DNA of 36,982 nucleotides, taken from positions 1 to 36,982 of the forward strand of contig NZ_MUKP01000047.1 in NCBI RefSeq assembly GCF_002081715.1, given 5' to 3'. The DNA comes from Nocardia donostiensis (GTDB lineage Bacteria; Actinomycetota; Actinomycetes; Mycobacteriales; Mycobacteriaceae). This document shows, piece after piece, positions 30,389-36,982 of the stretch; positions within the stretch are counted from its first letter, which is position 1; every line of letters begins with the position of its first letter. The notes beneath the pieces were generated by a model. The model saw only the letters and a program-made list of their open reading frames with translations, ran no database searches and was not told where the DNA came from. A program made the translations under genes and the position numbers.

Positions 30389-31960
30389 TCAACCGGCGCG
30401 GCTGATGCGGAATGCATCGCGCAGCCAGGGCGCCCTGCGGTGATGGGGGCGGCTACGGTTCACCCAGAGGGGGTTGGATTCGTCGCGGCGGTAGACCGCG
30501 AGCTGGCCTGCCATCGAAAAGCGCAACCGACTGCCCTTGCCGATCACCTCGCCGTCGGTGGCCAGCGCCTCCGGAGCAGGCAGGTGCACGAGCAGTTCGG
30601 GTAGCTGGCGTTCACCGTAGACCTTGCTGTGCCCGATCGCGGCCAGCAGCAGCGCCACCACCGCGCGAGAGCGGGACCAGCGCAGGTCGGCGCGCAGCCA
30701 GCGCACGTCGAGCAGGCCGGAGTCGAGACGGTCCCGGAAGGCGGGCACAGCGCCGTGCGGGTGATAGGGCCCGTTGCCGACGAACAGGAACCACACTCGC
30801 TGCCAACGCTCGTCCAGATAGATTTCGAGCGGCTCGGCCCGATGCAAGGTGACCACGAGCGCCGCAGCGAAGGCGGGCCATTTGCCCCAGCGGGACTGCC
30901 ATTTCTCGCGCAGCTGCACCAGGTCGGGGTAGGAGCCGAGGCTGGCGGTGTTGATCAGATGCCTGGTGTGCGTCTCGGTGTCGTCGCCGTATTCGACGCT
31001 CGCGATATCGACCGCAACCGCCTCCCCTGCGCCGGTAGCGTCGATCACCTCGCGCAGATCGTAGACACCGAGGTCGCGGGCGAAATGGTTGAGCGTGCCC
31101 GTCGGGATGACGACCAGCGGCAACCGGTGACGCAGCGCGACCGCGGCCACGGCGGCCACGGTGCCGTCGCCACCGGCGACGCCGACCGCAACGATCGGCT
31201 CGTCGTGCTCGGCGATGGCCCGCTCGAGTTGTTCGGCACAGTCGATATCGGGTCGTGTACGCAGCACGGTGGCGGCGGGCAGGGCCGCGACGACGTCGTC
31301 GGTGGGATCGTAGTTCGGGTCCCCGGAAACCGGGTTAACCATCACCACAAGGCCTTTGCCTTCCACCAGTACGGGCACCTCACGGACAGGACGGGCCTGC
31401 GCCTCATCCGATTCCCGCACGGGCCACCACCGCCGAGTAGCCAGCGCGATACCGGAACCGACAGCCGCACCCACGAGCACATCCGAACCCCAATGCACCC
31501 CGGTATGTACCCGGGAATAGGCGACAGCCGCGGCCAGCGGGGCGACGACCAAGGCGGTGCGCGGGCTTTCCATGGCCACCGCAGTGGCGAACGCGGCCGC
31601 CGTGGCACTGTGCCCTGAAGGGAAGGACGAAGAAGCCGGTGCCGGGACCAAGCGCCGATGCTCCGGTATCCGGTCGGCGGCCGGTCGGCGCCGGGCGAAC
31701 AACGTTTTGAGGCCCACATTGGCAACCAGACTCGCCCCGGCGACGGAGACCACACCGCGCATCGCGGCCCGCCGCGGCGTTCCCTTGCCGGTGGCGAGCA
31801 GCGCGGCGCAGGCCAACCAGAGGGCGCTGTAATCAGCGCTGCTGGTCAACCTCAGCAGGCCACGGTCGGCCCGTGAATCGGGCAGCGCGGCGATAGCGTC
31901 GCCGACAGCTCGATCGAATCGCCCGACCCTGTGAAACTTCCGGCGCGCCCAGCTACTCAC
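30389..31960 (-). CDS. PAP2 phosphatase-diacylglycerol/lipid kinase fusion
   Basis: A 523-residue two-domain enzyme. Residues about 20-180 are a membrane PAP2 phosphatase with the three motifs K85-x6-R-P93, PSGHS (114-118) and SRVHTGVHWGSD (149-160), and five or six hydrophobic helices. Residues about 200-500 are a DAGK/LCB5-type lipid kinase, with VNPVSG, GGDGT (263-267), IPTGTLNHFARDLG and TDGEVIG. Such fusions combine phosphorylation and dephosphorylation of lipid alcohols or isoprenyl phosphates. The physiological substrate is unknown. GTG 31960 lacks a strong ribosome site, so the start could differ slightly. Convergent with the P450 gene. Confidence 0.9.
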   Translation of the reverse strand: MSSWARRKFHRVGRFDRAVGDAIAALPDSRADRGLLRLTSSADYSALWLACAALLATGKGTPRRAAMRGVVSVAGASLVANVGLKTLFARRRPAADRIPEHRRLVPAPASSSFPSGHSATAAAFATAVAMESPRTALVVAPLAAAVAYSRVHTGVHWGSDVLVGAAVGSGIALATRRWWPVRESDEAQARPVREVPVLVEGKGLVVMVNPVSGDPNYDPTDDVVAALPAATVLRTRPDIDCAEQLERAIAEHDEPIVAVGVAGGDGTVAAVAAVALRHRLPLVVIPTGTLNHFARDLGVYDLREVIDATGAGEAVAVDIASVEYGDDTETHTRHLINTASLGSYPDLVQLREKWQSRWGKWPAFAAALVVTLHRAEPLEIYLDERWQRVWFLFVGNGPYHPHGAVPAFRDRLDSGLLDVRWLRADLRWSRSRAVVALLLAAIGHSKVYGERQLPELLVHLPAPEALATDGEVIGKGSRLRFSMAGQLAVYRRDESNPLWVNRSRPHHRRAPWLRDAFRISRAG

Positions 31961-32058
31961 GCGCTAGACACTACCGATCGCCACAGTGCCCTCGCGAACC
32001 ACAGGACCGCAGGACGTTTCGGCTCCGAGCATGAGGACGAGGGAGACAGCCCGCCTCG

Positions 32059-32571
32059 CTACTCGGTGGCCTGCCGCTTCGGCAGCTTCCAGCCGGGGCG
32101 CGGGAAGTGGCAGGTGTAGCCGTCGGGGTAGCGCAGCAGGTAGTCCTGGTGCTCGGGTTCGGCCTCCCAGAATTCACTCGCCGGGGTTACCTCGGTGACG
32201 ATCTTGCCCGGCCACAGGCCTGAGTCTTCGACATCGGTGATCGTCTCCAATGCGACCCGCTTCTGGTCATCGTCCAGATAGAAGATCGCCGAGCGGTAGC
32301 TGGTACCGATATCGTTTCCCTGGCGGTTCTTCGTCGTCGGGTCGTGGATCTGGAAAAAGAACTCCAGCAGCGCCCGATAGTCCGTCTGCGCCGGGTTGTA
32401 GCTGATTTCGATGGCCTCCGCGTGGCCGGGATGGTTGCGGTAGGTGGGGTGGTCGTTGTGCCCGCCGGTGTAGCCGACCCTCGTCGAGAGCACTCCCGGC
32501 TGTTTACGGATCAGGTCCTGCATGCCCCAGAAGCATCCGCCGGCCAGAATCGCCTTGCGCATATCGGTCAC
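32059..32571 (-). CDS. msrA: Peptide methionine sulfoxide reductase MsrA
   Basis: A 170-residue repair enzyme that reduces methionine-S-sulfoxide. AGGCFWGMQD carries the catalytic Cys13 with its Phe-Trp neighbours. GYTGGHNDHPTYRNH and GHAEAIEISYNP supply the Glu and Tyr contacts, and NRQGNDIGTSYRSAIFY completes the site. A second Cys near the end (YTCHFPRPGW) may act in recycling. GTG 32571 has GGAGG four bases upstream; ATG 32562 is the alternative. It is 99 bases downstream of nothing obvious and 98 bases ahead of the PAP2-kinase gene, so an operon is possible. Confidence 0.95.
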   Translation of the reverse strand: MTDMRKAILAGGCFWGMQDLIRKQPGVLSTRVGYTGGHNDHPTYRNHPGHAEAIEISYNPAQTDYRALLEFFFQIHDPTTKNRQGNDIGTSYRSAIFYLDDDQKRVALETITDVEDSGLWPGKIVTEVTPASEFWEAEPEHQDYLLRYPDGYTCHFPRPGWKLPKRQATE

Positions 32572-32777
32572 GCTTCCTCCTTCGTCCTGGTCATTATCGG
32601 CCCTATGTACAACCCGCCCTCCGGTCCGGAAAATCCGCCGCTGGCGTGGCGACCGTTCGGGCCGCGGCGTGTAACGCGACCTCTACCGTGCCGTACCTGC
32701 GTCTTCGCCGCTGTGCGCGGTATCCGCCGCCGGGCGCGACCGGATCGTTCCGCAGCAGTCGAGAAACGGGCTTCTGC

Positions 32778-33593
32778 TCAGGCTCGGCGCGCCGTGACCA
32801 GCAGGTACTCCCATTCCATCCGCCCGTTGCCGAGGTCGTGCTCGGCGGCCAGCTCCGCCAGTTCCTGATCCAACTGTTCGGCCCGCTCCGGCTCGGCGGC
32901 CAAAGCCCGGTACACGGCGATGGTGGGGCCGTAATTGGTCTTGAAGAAGTCCCGGAATGCGGCGGCGTCGGCGAAACAATCGACCACCGCGCGCTCACGA
33001 CGCATCTCCAGCCCGGCCACCCGATCGCCCAGCAGTGCTCTGACGTGGTCTTCTTCACCCCACAGCGGCGGCGGTTGCGCACCGGGGGGCGGCGGTGGGG
33101 CGAACGGTTTCATCCTCGCGAACATCTGTCCGATGAAGCCGGTTGGCGTCCAGTTGATGAGCCCGATCGTCCCGCCCGGTCTGGTAACCCGGACCAGTTC
33201 GCTCGCTGCAGCCTGGTGAAACGGCGCGAACATGACGCCGACGCAGGAGAGGACGGCATCGAACTCGGCCTCGGCATAGGGCAACGCCTCGGCGTCGGCC
33301 GGTTCCCAAACCAGATCTACCCCGGCTGCAACCGCGTTACGACGGCCGATCTCGAGCAGCTCCGGTGTCAGATCGGTGGCCACGACCTCGGCGCCGGTTT
33401 CGGCGGCGGGTATGGCGGCGTTCCCGGAGCCGGCCGCGACATCCAGCACGCGCTGCCCCGGGCCGATACCACAGGCGCGAACCAGACGCAGGCCGAGTTC
33501 GGGAATTACATCGGCGGCGACGCGTGGATAATCACCCAGCGCCCACATGGCCCGGTGTTTGGCCTTGAGATCGCCGGATACGGACTGGGTCAT
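32778..33593 (-). CDS. SAM-dependent class I methyltransferase
   Basis: A 271-residue methyltransferase. RVLDVAAGSGNAAIPAAETG is motif I, EVVATDLTPELLEIGRRNA motif II and DAVLSCVGVMFAPFHQAAAS motif IV/V, typical of UbiE/Methyltransf_11/25 proteins. ATG 33593 with GGGAG upstream is used; in-frame residues before it look non-coding. A Pro-rich loop (FAPPPPPGAQPPPLWG) is inserted after the core. Substrate unknown. A TTACG-TCG-CGTAA palindrome at 33635-33647 lies 42 bases upstream and may be an operator. Confidence 0.88.
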   Translation of the reverse strand: MTQSVSGDLKAKHRAMWALGDYPRVAADVIPELGLRLVRACGIGPGQRVLDVAAGSGNAAIPAAETGAEVVATDLTPELLEIGRRNAVAAGVDLVWEPADAEALPYAEAEFDAVLSCVGVMFAPFHQAAASELVRVTRPGGTIGLINWTPTGFIGQMFARMKPFAPPPPPGAQPPPLWGEEDHVRALLGDRVAGLEMRRERAVVDCFADAAAFRDFFKTNYGPTIAVYRALAAEPERAEQLDQELAELAAEHDLGNGRMEWEYLLVTARRA

Positions 33594-34039
33594 CGGAGCA
33601 CTCCCTCGGTCGTGGTCGGTAACCTCACGTCTGCTTACGTCGCGTAAACCCCTCCGGTTCAATCATCGAAAACACCGGTCTGCGACGCCGGGGCCTATGC
33701 GAGGCGGGTTCATCTCTCGCCGGCGGTGCGCGGGTATCGGTAATCGTCATCGCGTCCCCGAGGGGCAGGGCCCAACTCACACGCCGACCTCGCGCTACTG
33801 TGCAACCCCACGTAGCCCGGGTGGGTTGCTCACCGCGGTCTGGGATCCAGCCACCGACAGCGCCCCTCGGCTGTACATACGGGCAATCCGAATGTGATAC
33901 AGCCGCCTCCTACCGTGGAAGACGTATGCAAAGCTGTGCCGAGCGAGCGAAACGGGCGCCGAAACAGATACCCGGCAGCCGATTCGCTGCGGCCCTACAC
34001 TCGACGCACACGCATGCTCTCCACGGAGGTGATCGGCGG
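33594..34039. other. Divergent intergenic region, methyltransferase to membrane protein
   Basis: These 446 bases hold the promoters of the methyltransferase (-) and the repeat-bearing membrane protein (+). The clear signals are the palindrome at 33635-33647 and the Shine-Dalgarno at 34025-34033. I judged the short frames here by codon quality and found none convincing. Confidence 0.5.
33635..33647. promoter_or_regulatory. Palindrome upstream of the methyltransferase gene
   Basis: TTACG-TCG-CGTAA is a perfect 5-bp inverted repeat with a 3-base centre, 42 bases upstream of the methyltransferase start. It suits a dimeric regulator of the TetR or MarR kind, but no regulator gene is adjacent. Being short, it could be chance. 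Confidence 0.3.
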
Positions 34040-34669
34040 TTGAATCCCATGGATCCGCGCGACCAGCACACCGCACGTTACGAAGCCGGTTACCAGCCGG
34101 GGAACTACCGTGATCCCAGGTACAACCGGGATCACGGATACAACCAGGACTCCGGGTACGGCCAAGACCACGGATACAGCCAGGACCACGGATACAGCGG
34201 ATACCAGCAGCCCGATTTTCCGGACCGGCAGCCTCGCCCGCAGCAGGGGCCGGACATCAACATCGGCATGTTCGCCGGCGGTGTGTTCGCGACAGCGGTG
34301 GTAACCGCGCTCGCAGCCTGGCTGTGCGCCTGGATCATCGGCATCATCGCCACCCGGGCGACCGAGAGCGGCCGGTTCGGGGTGTGGAACCCGATGGCCC
34401 AAGACGCGTACTGGTTCGCGGTGGTGGCCTTCCTCTGCGCGCTGCTGGCCGGGGTGCTCTGGTACCTACTGCGCCTGGGCACCCCGTCGCCGGAATTGTT
34501 CTTCGGCTGGATCGTGGGCATCCTCACCGCGGCGGCGGTGATCATTCCGCTGGCACTGTCCAGCGACCTCTGGGTGGGTATCTCCACCGGGATAGAACAT
34601 CTGGTGATCGGACTCCCGATCCTCAGCCTGGTGCGGATGGTGGGTGCCAAGAGCATCGTGTATCCGTGA
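34040..34669 (+). CDS. Four-helix membrane protein with Gly-Tyr-Asp-His repeats
   Basis: About 209 residues. I choose TTG 34040 because GGAGGTGAT (34025-34033) is a near-perfect ribosome site six bases upstream; ATG 34049, four codons later, is the alternative. Residues about 10-70 are hydrophilic and low-complexity, with six-residue repeats RYNRDH, GYNQDS, GYGQDH, GYSQDH and GYSGYQ. Four hydrophobic helices follow (near residues 80, 120, 155 and 180). Family not recognised. The N-terminus is expected to be a disordered tail, perhaps binding cell wall or another protein. Convergent with the glycosyltransferase gene. Confidence 0.75.
   Translation: MNPMDPRDQHTARYEAGYQPGNYRDPRYNRDHGYNQDSGYGQDHGYSQDHGYSGYQQPDFPDRQPRPQQGPDINIGMFAGGVFATAVVTALAAWLCAWIIGIIATRATESGRFGVWNPMAQDAYWFAVVAFLCALLAGVLWYLLRLGTPSPELFFGWIVGILTAAAVIIPLALSSDLWVGISTGIEHLVIGLPILSLVRMVGAKSIVYP
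34118..34207 (+). repeat. Tandem 18-bp repeats encoding GY(N/G/S)QDH
   Basis: Consecutive 18-base units run from 34118: one ending 34135, then 34136-34153, 34154-34171, 34172-34189 and a degenerate fifth. The third and fourth differ mainly by AGC against GGC. The array is inside the membrane-protein gene and encodes GYxQDH units. Identity between units suggests recent slippage, so copy number may vary between strains. Confidence 0.75.
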
Positions 34670-34736
34670 GGACCCCGCCGCGACCCGGCGCCGCGCTCGT
34701 CGCGAGCAACAAACACCGGTTTCCGAGAGCATGCCG

Positions 34737-35441
34737 TCAGGCGTTCTCGTTGTCGCGGCCGTTGAGTGTGAAGTTGTAGGTGGAATAGCGGGGGAAATCC
34801 GACCCCGCATCCTCCCAGCCGTAGTTGTATCGGCCGATGTGATTGAGGCGGATACTGCTGTCGGCCATGATCCGGAACCCGCTGCGGCGTGCGCGCTCGC
34901 AGAACGCATAGTCTTCACCCAGGTACCAGTGGTTCTCACCGTCGGGCATGACCATCGGCAGGAAGTACGGCACGGTGGGGCGACCGAACTGCTTATTGCA
35001 GATCGGTAGTTTCTCGTGCTCGAAGATCGTCTCGTACACGGTCCGCTGCGTGTAGAGGAACCCGGTCGCGGCGTATTTGATCTCCATCAGGCCGCCCCCT
35101 TTGCCGAAGACGATCCGCTTGGTGCCCGGCAGCACATGGCAGGCCAAGGCACGCTTGCCCTTCTTCGGGTAAATCCCGCACACCACGGGAAGATTGTGCT
35201 CGCGCAACCGATCCACAGAATCTGCATCGAAGCCGACGTCCGAATCGATCCACATCAGGGCGTCGAAGCCATCCTGCAGCGCATCCGTAGCCATCTGGCT
35301 GCGACCTTGATCTATCGCCGCATAGCCGGTGACGCAACGCACCGTGTAACCACGCTTTTCGAGCTCGTTGAGCGCGCGGGCGAATCCGAGGTCGAGATCT
35401 CTACCGAGGGGAACGAGTACGACGCAACGGGACGGGTCCAT
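34737..35441 (-). CDS. Putative GT-A fold glycosyltransferase
   Basis: A 234-residue protein with a single alpha/beta domain. FDALMWIDSDVGFDADSVDR contains a D66-S67-D68 motif after a hydrophobic strand, the metal/nucleotide-sugar site of GT-A enzymes. The later WYLGEDYAFCERARRSGFRI resembles the acceptor/base region of such transferases. No signal peptide or membrane helix is present. Similar short glycosyltransferase-like proteins are found in actinobacteria and phages; donor and acceptor are unknown. ATG 35441 has GGAGAG upstream. It has no obvious glycan-synthesis neighbours. Confidence 0.7.
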   Translation of the reverse strand: MDPSRCVVLVPLGRDLDLGFARALNELEKRGYTVRCVTGYAAIDQGRSQMATDALQDGFDALMWIDSDVGFDADSVDRLREHNLPVVCGIYPKKGKRALACHVLPGTKRIVFGKGGGLMEIKYAATGFLYTQRTVYETIFEHEKLPICNKQFGRPTVPYFLPMVMPDGENHWYLGEDYAFCERARRSGFRIMADSSIRLNHIGRYNYGWEDAGSDFPRYSTYNFTLNGRDNENA

Positions 35442-36022
35442 GGTGATCTACTCTCCATCAGGTCTGCGGCGAGTGCTGCTGCTCGGCACCGGCCTGCACC
35501 GCTTCGGGCCTCGATATCGTAGGCGCGTAGAGCGGATACGGCCGGAGACATGGAGTGGCTGAGCCCGCAGACCCGCCAGCGGATCTGCTCGTCCGTCGTC
35601 GACGGCGTGACCGTGGCAAGCATCTCGACAGCCACAAATGCATCTACTGTGTCCAAAAGACACTGACCGTACTGTCCCCTATGAGAGCCCGGCAACTTCC
35701 CAGAGCCGGGTATAGCTGAGAATTGGGGCTGTTTCGAAGGAAAATTTCGGCGCCGAGCTGTGTACTGGTATCGCGGGACTTGGAGTGATGGGCGGTGAGT
35801 CGGGTACTTTCAAGCGATCAGGGCGAGCGCGCTTATAGACAGCGGTATCTCATGGCGCCGGTTCCTCGTCACATGGCGTCACCGCGAATCGCCCTCCCCG
35901 AAGCCCGGACACCACGGACGGCGTCTCCTGCCGATGAGGGACCCGTCAGCCGTGACCGTCGAGCCACAAGGCACCTGCCAAACGCGAGGCAGTAGGGCGC
36001 GAGCTCTATTGCTTAGGAACCC
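35442..36022. other. Gene-poor region before the repeat protein
   Basis: In 581 bases I find no intact gene I would defend. On the minus strand, directly upstream of the glycosyltransferase, about 35458-35680 has coding-like codons. One frame gives MLATVTPSTTDEQIRWRVCG and a neighbouring frame gives PTISRPEAVQAGAEQQHSPQ, ending TGA 35458-35460. This could be a frameshifted or degraded small gene. The rest is AT-richer, with a short plus-strand frame at 35795-35995 that looks random. The promoter of the following repeat protein should lie near 35700-36010. Confidence 0.45.
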
Positions 36023-36982
36023 ATGTCGAAACTAGCTGATCTAGCCAAGGCCGCAGGCGAACGATTAGGCGCCTGCGTCGACTCTGTGGCTCCGTCCGTC
36101 CGGAACACTTGGCAGAATTTTTTCAATCACCTTCGCGGTACTGCCAATACCCATAGCGGCAACGACGTCGACAACCCAATCAGCGGGGCGTCGCAACCTC
36201 CGGATCCCGTCAGCGGGCCCACCAGCCCCCCAAGCTCCAACCCCGGCGGGGTTCCTCACACTGGTGACGTACGCGTCGCCCCTCTCTCCCCTTCCCCCTC
36301 CAGCTCCGACACATCTCCCCCGCCGCGACCCGAAGCTCCCAGCACCGGCTCCACCACACCGACCGATACCAGCTCGCCTCTCAGACCTTCCCGGCCCGGC
36401 ACACCTCCCCCACTTTTCGGAACCAACACGCCTCCTCCCAGGCCTCCCCGGCCCGGCACACCTCCCCCACTTTTCGGGACCAGCACGTCTCCCACGCCTG
36501 AGCCCTCCGGCACCGGGATCATCTCCAGCCGCGGCCCCAACGCCGACAGGCCAGACGAGCAGGTCTGGCCCCCCACGAACGACGCCTCTTCCTCCCCCGG
36601 CAACGGCGACAACCCCGACCCCACCAACGGCAATACCGGACCCGACACCGCCACCGGCAACGACGGCAGCCGGAATAACCCGTCGGGGGAACAGAGTGAC
36701 CGGTCGCAGGACGACCCATCGTACCGAGTCGACGACGATGGAGGATCATTCGTTTCCACCCGCCCCGACCCCACCGACGGAACCGACGGCGGCAGCCCCG
36801 ATACCAACACCGGCAACGACGACGACAACAACAACCCCGATACCAGCGGCAACGACGACGACAACAACCCCGGCACCAGCGGCAACGGCGACGACAGCCC
36901 CGGCACCAGCGGCAACGGCGACAACGACGACAGCCCCGGCACCAGCGGCAACGGCGACAACGACGACAGCCCCGGCACCAGC
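36023..36982 (+). CDS. Large low-complexity Pro-rich and Asn/Asp/Gly-repeat protein, 5' part
   Basis: The frame from ATG 36023 stays open for 320 codons to the window edge, so the 3' end is missing. AGGA lies five bases before the start. The first 45 residues (MSKLADLAKAAGERLGACVD, then VRNTWQNFFNHLRGTAN) look like an ordered helical start without a signal peptide. A Pro/Ser/Thr-rich section follows, with a 19-residue unit used twice (RPGTPPPLFGTNT and RPGTPPPLFGTST). From about residue 190 it is rich in Asn, Asp, Gly and Ser, with 10-13-residue repeats PGTSGNGDNDDS at the end. Family unknown; a surface, spacer or toxin-type protein is possible. Confidence 0.65.
   Translation, partial: MSKLADLAKAAGERLGACVDSVAPSVRNTWQNFFNHLRGTANTHSGNDVDNPISGASQPPDPVSGPTSPPSSNPGGVPHTGDVRVAPLSPSPSSSDTSPPPRPEAPSTGSTTPTDTSSPLRPSRPGTPPPLFGTNTPPPRPPRPGTPPPLFGTSTSPTPEPSGTGIISSRGPNADRPDEQVWPPTNDASSSPGNGDNPDPTNGNTGPDTATGNDGSRNNPSGEQSDRSQDDPSYRVDDDGGSFVSTRPDPTDGTDGGSPDTNTGNDDDNNNPDTSGNDDDNNPGTSGNGDDSPGTSGNGDNDDSPGTSGNGDNDDSPGTS
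36797..36982 (+). repeat. Tandem repeats encoding P(D/G)TSGNGDNDDS
   Basis: Units of 30-39 bases encode PDTNTGNDDDNNN, PDTSGNDDDNN, PGTSGNGDDS, PGTSGNGDNDDS and PGTSGNGDNDDS, then run off the window. The later units are nearly identical at DNA level, showing recent expansion. Asp-rich loops could bind calcium. Array length in other strains should vary. Confidence 0.8.

Noticed and set aside
33547..33897. Frame across the methyltransferase start and the following gap
   Set aside because: It overlaps the methyltransferase on the other strand and becomes low-complexity Arg/Ser/Pro sequence; no sign of selection.
35795..35995. 66-codon plus-strand frame
   Set aside because: It shows no ribosome site of quality, no domain and mixed codon use; probably chance.
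36256..36978. Long minus-strand frame rich in Leu, Ser, Pro, Val and Gly
   Set aside because: It is the antisense image of the plus-strand repeats. The plus-strand frame has a ribosome site, a plausible ordered N-terminus and typical hydrophilic repeats, while the minus frame has no upstream signal and its composition is forced by the repeats.
36797..36982. CRISPR array
   Set aside because: The repeats are in-frame coding units without unique spacers and vary in length by codons; they are protein repeats.

Overview
This is a GC-rich actinobacterial chromosome segment, most probably from a Nocardia-like member of the Mycobacteriales. The grounds are the base composition and GC-ending codons, a class Ib ribonucleotide reductase split into nrdF and nrdHIE as in mycolic-acid bacteria, an Ami1 (Rv3717)-type amidase, a mycofactocin-type dehydrogenase, a conservon-type P450, and frequent GTG/TTG starts with 4-base gene overlaps. 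The species cannot be fixed from sequence alone. I see no tRNA, rRNA, insertion sequence, integrase or CRISPR array, so this reads as ordinary chromosome with accessory material towards the right end.

Layout. 1-1891: the end of an ABC ATPase and two coupled permeases (Drr-type exporter), then a small glycine-zipper membrane protein. 2480-8610: class Ib ribonucleotide reductase, with nrdF on the plus strand and nrdH-nrdI-nrdE on the minus strand. Both units carry a pair of NrdR-box-like sites with the same 32-bp spacing. Between them lies mgtE, preceded by an unannotated 19-codon Pro/Arg-rich leader ORF with a near-perfect Shine-Dalgarno. 8790-10977: an FMN-dependent reductase divergent from a TetR gene that overlaps nadE; a strong inverted repeat lies between the divergent genes. 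10987-12947: an ECF42-type sigma factor coupled to a two-domain DGPF/YCII protein.

13079-17390: a molybdenum-cofactor locus, moaA-moaD on the minus strand and moeA-moaC/mogA fusion-moaE on the plus strand. 17396-24238: a small conserved-looking ORF, a COG0523 GTPase, a cell-wall amidase with an unusual C-terminal extension, an ECF sigma factor with an N-terminal cysteine cluster, a secreted protein, an SDR, two hot-dog thioesterases and a secreted beta-propeller. 24285-27503: an MFS transporter, then a BASS transporter with its TetR neighbour. 27660-30350: a KGG stress protein, a mycofactocin-type SDR and a divergent, catalytically atypical P450.

30389-36982: a PAP2/lipid-kinase fusion, msrA, a methyltransferase, a membrane protein with Gly-Tyr-Asp-His repeats, a GT-A glycosyltransferase, and the start of a Pro-rich then Asn/Asp/Gly-repeat protein that runs off the window.

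The most original observations are the mgtE leader ORF, the lipophilic tail on the amidase, the sigma factor with a cysteine-rich N-terminus, the conservon-type P450 without its usual Arg, and the open-ended repeat protein. I do not see a clearly new multi-gene defence or mobile system.
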